This document shows positions 35,910-43,579 of a stretch of 64,000 nt of DNA, piece by piece. The DNA is taken from assembly GCA_039592335.1 (NCBI GenBank), contig JBDHBX010000003.1:62001-126000 (forward strand). The letters run 5' to 3'. Every line of letters starts with the position of its first letter. Within the stretch, counting starts at the first letter, position 1. The notes under the pieces are model-generated. The model was not told the origin of the DNA. It ran no database searches and saw only the letters and a list, made by a program, of their open reading frames with translations. The DNA is from WVYX01 sp039592335. GTDB lineage: Bacteria; Gemmatimonadota; Gemmatimonadetes; Gemmatimonadales; GWC2-71-9. The position numbers and the translations under genes were made by a program.

Positions 35910-36863
35910 ATGGCCGATATCTCCCTTTCGGGCAGCAAGATGCTTCTCATGGCCGGGACGGCGAACCGCCCCCTGGCCGAGGAGATCGCGGCGCAGCTGA
36001 ACCAGCCGCTCTGTCGCGTGACGATCCGGCGGTTCGCGGACGGCGAGATCTTCGTCAAGATCGACGAGAACGTGCGCGGGCAGGATGTCTTCATCATCCA
36101 ACCCACCAACGCGCCGGCCGAGAACCTGGTGGAGCTGTTGATTCTGATCGACGCGGCCAAGCGGGCGAGTGCTGCCCGGGTCACGGCCGTGATTCCGTAC
36201 TTCGGGTACGCCCGGCAGGACCGCAAGGACCAGCCGCGCGTGGCCATCAGCGCGAAGCTGATGGCGAACGTGATCACGACGGCAGGAGCGGAGCGGGTGC
36301 TGGGACTCGATTTCCACCAGCACCAGTTACAGGGGTTCTTCGACATCCCGGTGGACCACCTGTACGGGGCGCCGATGCTGATCCAACACTACCGGCAGAA
36401 GGAGCTGTATCAGCCGGTGGTAGTGGCCCCCGACGTGGGCGCGGCAAAGATGGCGCGAGGGTTCGCGAGGCGGCTCGACGCCTCGCTGGCCATCATCGAC
36501 AAGCGGCGCCCCTCGGCCAACATCGCCGAAGTCGTGAACGTGGTGGGCGAGGTCGACGATCGTGACTGCCTGCTGGTGGACGACATGATCGACACGGCCG
36601 GGACCATGACCGAGGGCATCATGGCGTTGCGGCGCCTGGGAGCGCGGAATGTGTACGCCTGTGCATCCCACGCCCTGCTGTCGGGTCCGGCAGTGGACCG
36701 CCTCGCCTCGTCGGAGGTGACCGAGGTGGCGGTGACCAACACGATCCAGGTTCCGGAGGAGCGCAGGTTCGACAAGCTGAAGATTCTGTCGATCGCACCG
36801 CTGCTGGCACAGGCAGTGCGGTTCACACACAGCGACCAGTCGGTCAGCTCGTTGTTCGACTGA
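35910..36863 (+). CDS. prs: Ribose-phosphate pyrophosphokinase
   Basis: A 317-residue enzyme of normal length that makes PRPP from ribose 5-phosphate and ATP. Motifs: FADGEIFVKIDENVRGQDVF, YFGYARQDRKDQPR (ATP-binding loop), LDFHQHQLQGFFDIPVDHL (metal-binding histidine), VAPDVGAAKMARGFARRL and the PRPP loop LLVDDMIDTAGTMTEGI. ATG 35910 follows GAGGCTCTT. It is placed upstream of rplY and pth, an arrangement seen in many bacteria. Confidence 0.97.
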   Translation: MADISLSGSKMLLMAGTANRPLAEEIAAQLNQPLCRVTIRRFADGEIFVKIDENVRGQDVFIIQPTNAPAENLVELLILIDAAKRASAARVTAVIPYFGYARQDRKDQPRVAISAKLMANVITTAGAERVLGLDFHQHQLQGFFDIPVDHLYGAPMLIQHYRQKELYQPVVVAPDVGAAKMARGFARRLDASLAIIDKRRPSANIAEVVNVVGEVDDRDCLLVDDMIDTAGTMTEGIMALRRLGARNVYACASHALLSGPAVDRLASSEVTEVAVTNTIQVPEERRFDKLKILSIAPLLAQAVRFTHSDQSVSSLFD

Positions 36864-36894
36864 TCACGGAACGAGAGGGGCAGTAGCGGACGGT

Positions 36895-37578
36895 ATGGCA
36901 CAGACGGTCACAGTCAAAGCAGAGCGCCGCAGCAGCGCCGGCACCGGCGCGGCACGCAAGCTCCGGCAGGCCGGGTTGGTCCCGGCCGTCGTGTACGGCT
37001 CCGGACGCAACACGGAGTCCATCTCGCTGAACCTCGCCGACCTCGAGAAGGTGCTGCAGGGCACCTCGGGCTCGACCGTGATCGAGCTCTCGGTCGACGG
37101 GGTGCCACTGCGGGCGCTGATCCGCGAGATCCAGCGGCACCCGACCCGGAAGACTATCTGGCACGTGGACTTCTTGGAGATCCACGCGGGCGAGAAGATC
37201 ACGCTCAACGTGCCGCTGGCACTGGTAGGCACGCCGGAGGGCGTGCGCAACGCGGGCGGCGTGCTGGAGCAGTTCCTGCGCGAGATCGAGGTCGAGGTGC
37301 TTCCGCGCCACATCCCCGAGAACTTCGAGGTGGACGTCTCGGCACTGGAGATCGGCCACTCCCTCCACGTGTCGGACATCTCCGTGGAGAACGCCGAGAT
37401 CCTGGCGGAAGCGAGCCAGACCATCTGCACCGTGGTGCCGCCGCGGGTGGAAGAGGTTGCGGTGCCCGAGGTCGTGGAGGAGGAGGAAGCCGCCGAGCCC
37501 GAGCTCATTCGCAAGGCCAAGGCCGAAGGGGAGGAAGCGGAGGAGGCCGCACCCGAGGGCGAGACGCCCCAGGAGTAA
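36895..37578 (+). CDS. rplY: 50S ribosomal protein L25/general stress protein Ctc
   Basis: A 227-residue long-form L25 (Ctc/TL5) that binds 5S rRNA. The N-terminal domain (AERRSSAGTGAARKLRQAG, VPAVVYGSGRNTESI) is followed by the C-terminal beta domain (IPENFEVDVSALEIGHSLHV) and a very acidic tail rich in E and A from about 190. ATG 36895 has GAGAGGGG upstream. The AGGAG at its 3' end is the ribosome site of pth. Confidence 0.95.
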   Translation: MAQTVTVKAERRSSAGTGAARKLRQAGLVPAVVYGSGRNTESISLNLADLEKVLQGTSGSTVIELSVDGVPLRALIREIQRHPTRKTIWHVDFLEIHAGEKITLNVPLALVGTPEGVRNAGGVLEQFLREIEVEVLPRHIPENFEVDVSALEIGHSLHVSDISVENAEILAEASQTICTVVPPRVEEVAVPEVVEEEEAAEPELIRKAKAEGEEAEEAAPEGETPQE

Positions 37579-37581
37579 CCA

Positions 37582-38163
37582 CTGCGCGCCATCGTCGCGC
37601 TGGGCAATCCCGGTCCGAAGTACGCAGTCACCCGGCACAACGCCGGCTTCTTGCTGGCGGATGTGCTGGCGGAGCAGTGGGGGCTCCCCAAGCTCCGGCG
37701 CTGGGGGAACGCCCTGGCCACCGAGGGAAAGCACCGGCGGCGTTCGCTCGTGCTCCTCAAGCCGCAGACCTACATGAACCTGAGCGGCGATGCGGTGGCC
37801 CAGCTCCTCTCGGCGCAGGACCTGGACCCCTCGACCGACCTGCTGATCCTGGTCGACGACATCGCGCTCCCGCTGGGGACGTTCCGGCTGCGGGCGCGCG
37901 GCTCGGCCGGCAGCCACAACGGCCTGGAGAGTGTCGAGGCGGCAGTGGGATCCCAGGAGTACGCGCGGCTGCGCATCGGGATCGGTCCGCTGCCCGAGGA
38001 CGTGGACGACCAGGCGGAGTTCGTGACCTCGAACTTCGAGCCTGAGGAGATGACGACCCTGGCGGACTTGCTGCCCCCACTCGTGGATGCGGTGGAGTGC
38101 TGGCTGCTCGAGGGCATCGACGCCGCCATGAATCGATTCAACCGACAAGGAACCGAGACGTGA
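37582..38163 (+). CDS. pth: Peptidyl-tRNA hydrolase, apparently with a CTG start
   Basis: Pth frees tRNA from peptidyl-tRNA dropped by ribosomes. The full family N-terminus (MRAIVALGNPGPKYAVTRHN if the first codon is read as Met) is coded from CTG 37582, which stands six bases after AGGAG; no ATG, GTG or TTG in frame precedes the essential residues. Starting at the next GTG (37651) would remove GNPG and the catalytic histidine. Key residues present: N in GNPGPKY, H in TRHNAGF, N in TYMNLSG, D in VDDIALP, N in GSHNGLES. Length 193 fits. The gene ends in a GTGA overlap with the pyrophosphatase. Confidence 0.92.
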   Translation: MRAIVALGNPGPKYAVTRHNAGFLLADVLAEQWGLPKLRRWGNALATEGKHRRRSLVLLKPQTYMNLSGDAVAQLLSAQDLDPSTDLLILVDDIALPLGTFRLRARGSAGSHNGLESVEAAVGSQEYARLRIGIGPLPEDVDDQAEFVTSNFEPEEMTTLADLLPPLVDAVECWLLEGIDAAMNRFNRQGTET

Positions 38164-40217
38164 GCGAATTCGCGTTGCTACCCACTTCCGCCATCGTGGC
38201 GGGTGCCGCCGGGCTCGTCGTTGCCTGGCTCATCTTCTTCTACGTCCGACGGCAGCCGGTCGGGAACGACCGGATGCGAGAGATCCAGGAGATGATCCAG
38301 GCCGGAGCGATGGCCTTCCTGAAGCGGGAGTACTCCTACCTCGTACCGTTCCTGATCGTCGTGGCGATCCTGCTGGGTGTCATCATCGGCTGGCCGACGG
38401 CGATCGCGTATCTCTTTGGCGGGGTCTGCTCGATCCTCGCGGGCTTCTTCGGGATGCAGTCGGCCACCCGCGCCAATGCTCGCACCAGCGAGGCGGCCCG
38501 CGGCAAGGGCCAGGCGATGGCGCTGCGGGTGGCGTTCAACGGTGGCGCGGTCATGGGCCTCGCCGTGGCGAGCCTCGGGTTGCTCGGCATCGGGATCGTG
38601 ATCCGGGTCTTCCTGGGGTCGCCCGAGACCGACGAGGGCTGGAAGGCGTTCAGCGAGATCATCACCGGATTCGCCATGGGCGCCTCGTCCATCGCGCTGT
38701 TCGCTCGTGTCGGCGGCGGGATCTACACCAAGGCGGCCGACGTGGGAGCCGACCTGGTCGGGAAGGTCGAGGCGGGGATTCCCGAAGACGACCCGCGCAA
38801 CCCGGCGACCATCGCCGACAACGTGGGCGACAACGTAGGCGACGTGGCGGGCATGGGCGCGGACATCTTCGAGAGCTACGTCGGCGCGATCATCGCGACC
38901 ATCGCCATCGCGGCCACCAGCCCCGCCATCGCCGAGCGCATGGCGGCGGCTGCGCTCCCGCTCCTCTACACGCTGGCGGGTCTCGTGGCCAGCCTCGTCG
39001 CCATCGCGCTGTTCCGCGTACTGGAGCGGTTCAGCCCCGCCGGTGCGCTGCGCTGGGCCACCTTCATCGCGGCCGGCCTCTTCCTGGGAGCCGCGTACCT
39101 GATCACGCAGCGCGTGGACCTCGGCCTCACCCTGGCCAATGGCAACCCCAGCCCGATGGGTCCCTTCTGGGCGGTCGTCGTCGGCACGCTGGCCGGGATC
39201 ATCATCGGCCTCGCCACCGAGTGGTACACGGCGGCCAAGCCGATCCGCACCATCGCCGAGGCCTCACTCACCGGCCCGGCCACGAACATCATCTCGGGCC
39301 TGGCGGTGGGCATGCGCTCGGTGGCGATCCCGCTGTTGGTGATCTGCGGCGCCATCTACATCGCCTATACCATGTCCGACCTCTACGGCATCGGAATCGC
39401 CGCGGTGGGCATGCTGGCCACGGTGGGCGTCACCATGTCGGTGGACGCCTACGGCCCGATCGCCGACAACGCGGGCGGCATCAGCGAGATGAGCGGTCTG
39501 GGACCCGACGTCCGCAAGATCACCGACGGACTGGACGCGTTGGGCAATACCACCGCCGCCATTGGCAAGGGCTTCGCCATCGGGTCGGCGGCGCTCACTG
39601 CCCTGGCGCTGTTCACCGCCTACGCCAATGCCGTGACGCCGACGGGCGAGGCGCCGATCATGCTCAACATCTCCAACCCCAAGGTGGTGATCGGCATCTT
39701 CCTGGGCGGTATCCTGCCGTTCCTGGTCGCGGCGATGACCATGACGGCCGTGGGCCGCGCGGCCGAAGGCATGGTGCAGGAGGTGCGGCGACAGTTCCGG
39801 GAGATCCCGGGCCTCATGGAGGGCAAGGCCAAGCCCGACAGCGCGCGCTGCGTGGACATCTCTACGCGGGCCGCCCTGCGCGAGATGATCGTCCCAGGGC
39901 TCACCGCGGTGATTGCGCCGGTGCTGGTGGGCAAACTCTTCGGCATCGAGACGCTGGGCGGAATGCTGGCGGGCGCCACCGTGACCGGCGTGATGCTCGC
40001 GCTCTTCATGGCCAACGCCGGTGGCGCCTGGGACAACGCCAAAAAGTACATCGAGGGCGGCGCCCACGGCGGCAAGGGCTCCGACCCGCACAAGGCGGCG
40101 GTCGTGGGCGACACGGTGGGCGATCCGTTCAAGGACACCAGCGGGCCGTCCATGAACATCCTGATCAAGTTGATGTCGGTGGTCAGCCTGGTGCTGGCGC
40201 CGTGGTTCATCGGGTAG
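38160..40217 (+). CDS. hppA: Membrane-bound ion-translocating pyrophosphatase, K+-dependent type
   Basis: A 685-residue pump with about 16 membrane helices that couples PPi hydrolysis to H+ (or Na+) export. GTG 38160 overlaps the pth stop. Substrate-site motifs: GGGIYTKAADVGADLVGKVE, DDPRNPATIADNVGDNVGDV, GMGADIFESYVGAIIA and GDPFKDTSGPSMNILIKLM. The site that separates the two subclasses reads GNTTAAIGKG: alanine where K+-independent enzymes have lysine, so it should be K+-dependent. Whether the ion is H+ or Na+ cannot be settled by eye. It may pull the PPi from prs-linked and tRNA reactions, but that link is only positional. Confidence 0.96.
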   Translation: MSEFALLPTSAIVAGAAGLVVAWLIFFYVRRQPVGNDRMREIQEMIQAGAMAFLKREYSYLVPFLIVVAILLGVIIGWPTAIAYLFGGVCSILAGFFGMQSATRANARTSEAARGKGQAMALRVAFNGGAVMGLAVASLGLLGIGIVIRVFLGSPETDEGWKAFSEIITGFAMGASSIALFARVGGGIYTKAADVGADLVGKVEAGIPEDDPRNPATIADNVGDNVGDVAGMGADIFESYVGAIIATIAIAATSPAIAERMAAAALPLLYTLAGLVASLVAIALFRVLERFSPAGALRWATFIAAGLFLGAAYLITQRVDLGLTLANGNPSPMGPFWAVVVGTLAGIIIGLATEWYTAAKPIRTIAEASLTGPATNIISGLAVGMRSVAIPLLVICGAIYIAYTMSDLYGIGIAAVGMLATVGVTMSVDAYGPIADNAGGISEMSGLGPDVRKITDGLDALGNTTAAIGKGFAIGSAALTALALFTAYANAVTPTGEAPIMLNISNPKVVIGIFLGGILPFLVAAMTMTAVGRAAEGMVQEVRRQFREIPGLMEGKAKPDSARCVDISTRAALREMIVPGLTAVIAPVLVGKLFGIETLGGMLAGATVTGVMLALFMANAGGAWDNAKKYIEGGAHGGKGSDPHKAAVVGDTVGDPFKDTSGPSMNILIKLMSVVSLVLAPWFIG

Positions 40218-40251
40218 CCACCGCCCCGCCCAGCCCCACCTCGGGTAACGG

Positions 40252-40267
40252 GGAAGAGGGAAGGGGG
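40252..40267 (+). repeat. Polypurine 16-mer repeat that also carries the ychF ribosome site
   Basis: GGAAGAGGGAAGGGGG at 40252-40267 recurs exactly on the minus strand at 45861-45876, and with one change at 45809-45824. Here it lies in the hppA-ychF gap and runs into AAGGAGG, the ribosome-binding site of ychF. It looks like a scattered intergenic repeat. Confidence 0.6.
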
Positions 40268-40281
40268 AAGGAGGGGTAGCC

Positions 40282-41385
40282 ATGCTCCGCTTGGGCATCA
40301 TCGGGCTCCCCAACGTGGGGAAGTCCACCCTGTTCAACGCCCTCACCAACGCCGGCGCCGCCGCCTCCAACTATCCGTTCTGCACCGTCGAGCCGAACGT
40401 CGGGGTGGTGCCCATCCCCGACGAGCGGCTGGAGCGTCTCGCGGCAACGGTCGGCCAGCAGAACATCGTACACGCGGCCGTGGAGTTCTTCGACATCGCG
40501 GGCCTGGTCAAGGGCGCCAGCACGGGCGAGGGCCTGGGCAACCAGTTCCTCGCCCACATCCGCAACGTGCACGCGGTGGTGCACGTGGTGCGCTGCTTCG
40601 AGGATCCCGACGTCACTCACGTGACGGGCGCCGTGGACCCGGTGCGGGACCACGACATCGTCACGACGGAGCTGGCGCTGGCCGACCTCGCCGTGGCACA
40701 ACACCAGCGGGAGCGGGCGCAGAAACTCGCCCGCTCGGGGGACAAGGAGGCGCAGGCCGAGGTCGCGCTCCTGGACCGGGTGATCGCCGAGCTCGACGCC
40801 GGCCGCGGCGCGCGCGACGCAGTGTCCAGCGACCAGGAGCGGCGCGCGCTGGAGCAGCTGGGTCTCCTCACGCTCAAGCCCGTGCTCTACGCCGCCAACG
40901 TGAGCGAGGCCGAGCTGGGCGCCCCGCGCATCCCATCGGTCGAGGCGCTCGCCGCCACAGCGAGAGCGCACCGCGAGGACGCAGAGGTGGTCCCTTTCTC
41001 CGCCAAGTTCGAGGCCGAGCTGGCCGAGCTGGAGGGCGACGAGCGGGCTGAGTTCCTCGCGAGCGGGGGAATCGCGGAGCCCGGGCTCGACCGGCTGATC
41101 CACGCCTGCTACCGGCTGCTCGACCTGGAGACCTTCTTCACCGTGGTGGGGGACAAGGAAGTCCGGGCGTGGACCCTGCCGGCGGGCGCCACGGCCTACG
41201 AGGCGGCCGGCCAGATCCACACCGACTTCCAGAAGGGCTTCATCCGGTGCGAGGCGGTCCAGGTGGGGGACTTCATCGCCGCCGGGTCGTACAAGGCAGC
41301 CCGAGAGCAGGGCACGATCCGCAGCGAGGGAAAGGACTACGTGGTGCAGGATGGGGACGTGCTGTTGTTCCGGTTCAACGTCTAG
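40282..41385 (+). CDS. ychF: Redox-regulated ATPase YchF (Obg family)
   Basis: A 367-residue Obg-family P-loop NTPase that binds ribosomes and prefers ATP. Motifs: G1 GLPNVGKSTLFNALT, G3 DIAGLVKGASTGEGLGNQFL, the altered G4 site (YAANVSE instead of NKxD) that explains ATP preference, and the C-terminal TGS domain ending FRCEAV-like (GFIRCEAVQVGDFI, GKDYVVQDGDVLLFRFNV). ATG 40282 follows AAGGAGG. Confidence 0.97.
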   Translation: MLRLGIIGLPNVGKSTLFNALTNAGAAASNYPFCTVEPNVGVVPIPDERLERLAATVGQQNIVHAAVEFFDIAGLVKGASTGEGLGNQFLAHIRNVHAVVHVVRCFEDPDVTHVTGAVDPVRDHDIVTTELALADLAVAQHQRERAQKLARSGDKEAQAEVALLDRVIAELDAGRGARDAVSSDQERRALEQLGLLTLKPVLYAANVSEAELGAPRIPSVEALAATARAHREDAEVVPFSAKFEAELAELEGDERAEFLASGGIAEPGLDRLIHACYRLLDLETFFTVVGDKEVRAWTLPAGATAYEAAGQIHTDFQKGFIRCEAVQVGDFIAAGSYKAAREQGTIRSEGKDYVVQDGDVLLFRFNV

Positions 41386-41440
41386 CCGCCCCTTCCCCGA
41401 AGCACCCAAACCCACTAGCTTCCCCGCTCCAAATCTCCTA

Positions 41441-41462
41441 CTCCGCCCAGCACCGGGCGGGG
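41441..41462 (+). promoter_or_regulatory. Leader hairpin upstream of rpsF, possible S6:S18 autoregulatory site
   Basis: CTCCGCC (41441-41447) pairs with GGCGGGG (41456-41462), leaving an apical loop CAGCACCG that ends in CCG. S6:S18 complexes of many bacteria bind an mRNA leader motif with an exposed CCG, and here rpsF and rpsR follow. The second helix of the known motif is not obvious, so this is only a candidate; a plain 8-bp hairpin with an AGCACC loop is the alternative. Confidence 0.35.
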
Positions 41463-41486
41463 TCACTTTGTCCGAAGGATGGTGCA

Positions 41487-41945
41487 ATGACCCGTCAGTA
41501 CGAGCTGGTCTACATCTTCGACAGCACGCTCGAAGAGGCGCAGGTGAACGAGCGCCTCGAAGGCTTCCACTCCCTGCTCAAGACGCCCGACGTTCCGGAG
41601 CCCACCGTGGCGGCGAGCCACTGGGGCAAGCGTACGCTGGCGTACCCCATCAAGGGCAAGGAAACGGGCTACTACGTAGTGGAGCAGTTCGACGCCGACC
41701 CCACGCTCCTGGGCGAGCTGGAGCGGGCCATCAAGCTGGACGAGACCGTGCTGCGCTATCTGCTGGTCCTCAACGAGGGGTTGGCGCCGGTGGGCGCCAG
41801 CGCGGAAGCTCCCGCGGGGCAGGAATCCGAGGGCGCCGCTGCCCCAGGGGCCGCCGCTGGACAGGAAGCTGAGGGCGCCGCTGCCCCCGCTGAGCAGGAA
41901 TCCAAGGACGCCGCGGTGCCGCGCGGCGAGGAGGAGCAGTCATGA
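41487..41945 (+). CDS. rpsF: 30S ribosomal protein S6 with long low-complexity tail
   Basis: A 152-residue S6. The conserved ferredoxin-like domain fills residues 1-95 (YELVYIFDSTLEEAQVNERL, WGKRTLAYPIKGKETGYYVV, LDETVLRYLLV). After it comes about 50 residues made of imperfect repeats of QESEGAAAP/GQEAEGAAAP type, ending RGEEEQS. ATG 41487 follows AAGGA by eight bases. The last codon overlaps rpsR (ATGA). Acidic tails occur in S6 of some bacteria and in E. coli are glutamylated; here the tail is longer than usual. Confidence 0.95.
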   Translation: MTRQYELVYIFDSTLEEAQVNERLEGFHSLLKTPDVPEPTVAASHWGKRTLAYPIKGKETGYYVVEQFDADPTLLGELERAIKLDETVLRYLLVLNEGLAPVGASAEAPAGQESEGAAAPGAAAGQEAEGAAAPAEQESKDAAVPRGEEEQS

Positions 41946-42163
41946 GGCGTCCTCGCAAGAGCTGCCAGATCTGCGAGATGGGGGTCCGCCAGGTGGACTA
42001 CAAGGACGATCGGACTCTCTCACGGTTCCTCACGGAGCGGGGCAAGATCATCCCCAGCCGGCTCTCCGGCATGTGCGCGCGGCATCAGCGTCAGATGGCC
42101 CAGGCCATCAAGCGGGCCCGCCACCTCGCGCTGGTACCGTTCAAACGGGGTCACTCCCGCTAG
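41942..42163 (+). CDS. rpsR: 30S ribosomal protein S18, zinc-ribbon (C+) form
   Basis: A 73-residue S18 with DYKDDRTLSRFLTERGKIIP and RHQRQMAQAIKRARHLALVP. CQIC near the N-terminus and CARH in the middle give a Cys2...Cys/His set, so this is a zinc-binding paralogue type. Starts in an ATGA overlap with rpsF; partner of S6 on the ribosome. Confidence 0.96.
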   Translation: MRRPRKSCQICEMGVRQVDYKDDRTLSRFLTERGKIIPSRLSGMCARHQRQMAQAIKRARHLALVPFKRGHSR

Positions 42164-43129
42164 ATGACATCGCCGTCCGAGCAGACGCCGCGGGGCGGGC
42201 TCGGGCGTCTGCTGGCAGGGTCCATTGCCTTCGCTGCCGTGGCGCCGCTGGCGCTGGCAGCGCTTCCCCTGGCGGTGCTCCTGCTCGGCTCGAGCCCGCG
42301 CACCCGAGGGGAGACCGTCACCGCGGGCCTCGCGGCAGGATTCAGCGCGTGGTGGCTGCTCAGCCTCGGTGAGCTACCCGATCAGATGGTGCGCGCCGCC
42401 GCCGTGTTCACCACCGCCCTGTTCGTACTCACCACGCTCCGCACCCGGCTCTCGGTGATCCACCGGGGGCTGGTGGCGATCACCGGTGCCGCGGCCGGTG
42501 TCATCGCGCTGCTCGCGACACTGGGAGCGTCGTGGGGGGAGCTGCACTGGTGGGTGGCCCGTCGGGCCGGGTACACGGCCAGACTGCTGATGACGCAGAT
42601 CTGGTACGCCGCGCCGGGGAGCGCCTCGGACACGCCTCCCGAGACCCTGCAACAGCTTGAGGCATGGCTGGGCTCCGTGGCGCAATTCCTGGCGGACTTC
42701 TACCCGGCCATCACCGCGCTGCAGCTCCTGGCGGGACTCGCGCTGGCCACGGCCATTCACCGGCGGGTCGCCCAGCATCCGGCGGGCACGGCGCTGCGGC
42801 CACTGCGGGCTTTCCGGTTCAACGAGCACCTGGGATGGGCACTCGTGCTCCCGCTCGCCGTGGTGCTGATCCCCAAACTGGCCGCCGTCAAAGCCGCGGC
42901 AGCCAACGTGCTGCTCGTGAGCGGTGCGCTGTACGCGCTGCGCGGTGCGGCCGTGGCGGCCTTCGGTCTACACCTGCTCGGCGCCGGCGGGCCCTTCCTG
43001 ACGGTGCTCCTGGCGGTGATCTTGTTATTGGTGTTGCCTGCTGCGCTCGGCGGTGCCATTGTTTTGGGCGTACTGGACGCAGGCCTGGACCTGAGACGGC
43101 GGTGGACGACACCGTCGGTGCGAGAATAG
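42164..43129 (+). CDS. DUF2232 (YybS-like) membrane protein
   Basis: A 321-residue integral membrane protein with about 8-9 helices, beginning one base after the rpsR stop. The place between rpsR and rplI, the weakly conserved hydrophobic sequence and segments such as LALAALPLAVLLLG, DFYPAITALQLLAGLALATA and HLLGAGGPFLTVLLAVILLL fit the YybS/DUF2232 group, which occupies the same position in Firmicutes and others. Function unknown. Confidence 0.8.
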   Translation: MTSPSEQTPRGGLGRLLAGSIAFAAVAPLALAALPLAVLLLGSSPRTRGETVTAGLAAGFSAWWLLSLGELPDQMVRAAAVFTTALFVLTTLRTRLSVIHRGLVAITGAAAGVIALLATLGASWGELHWWVARRAGYTARLLMTQIWYAAPGSASDTPPETLQQLEAWLGSVAQFLADFYPAITALQLLAGLALATAIHRRVAQHPAGTALRPLRAFRFNEHLGWALVLPLAVVLIPKLAAVKAAAANVLLVSGALYALRGAAVAAFGLHLLGAGGPFLTVLLAVILLLVLPAALGGAIVLGVLDAGLDLRRRWTTPSVRE

Positions 43130-43132
43130 CCG

Positions 43133-43579
43133 ATGGACGTGATCCTGAGAGAGTCGGTCGAGAACGTCGGCCGCGCGGGCGAGGTGGTGAAGGTCAAGGA
43201 CGGCTACGCCCGCAACTTCCTGATTCCCAAAGGGCTGGCCTACGCGGCCACGGCGGCCAACAAGCGCCGGGCCGAGGCCGAATCGCAGCGGGTCGTGGGC
43301 AAGCTAGCGGCACAGCAGGGCGACGCCGAGGCACTCGCCGCGCAACTGGCCGGCCTGGAGCTGCGCTTCACCATGAAGGCGGGCGAAGGCGACAAGCTGT
43401 TCGGCTCCATCACGTCGGCCGACATTGCTGCCCGCATCGCCGAACAAGGGCTCACCGTGGACAAGCGCGTGATCGAGCTGGAGGAGCCGATCAAGATGAT
43501 TGGCGTCTACCAGGTGCCGATCCGGCTGCACTCCGAAGTCCGCGGCGAGGTCCAAGTCTGGGTCGACAAGGAAGCGTGA
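43133..43579 (+). CDS. rplI: 50S ribosomal protein L9
   Basis: A 148-residue L9 of normal size: MDVILRESVENVGRAGEVVK, GYARNFLIPKGLAYAAT, long linking helix, and C-terminal domain with GSITSADIAARIAEQGL and PIKMIGVYQVPIRLH. Follows the membrane gene by three bases; its stop overlaps the next GTG start. Confidence 0.97.
   Translation: MDVILRESVENVGRAGEVVKVKDGYARNFLIPKGLAYAATAANKRRAEAESQRVVGKLAAQQGDAEALAAQLAGLELRFTMKAGEGDKLFGSITSADIAARIAEQGLTVDKRVIELEEPIKMIGVYQVPIRLHSEVRGEVQVWVDKEA

Noticed and set aside
42664..43575. Upstream extension of the DAK2-DegV frame by 304 codons
   Set aside because: It overlaps the DUF2232 and rplI genes in another frame and is rich in R, G and A; the DAK2 domain begins at GTG 43576.
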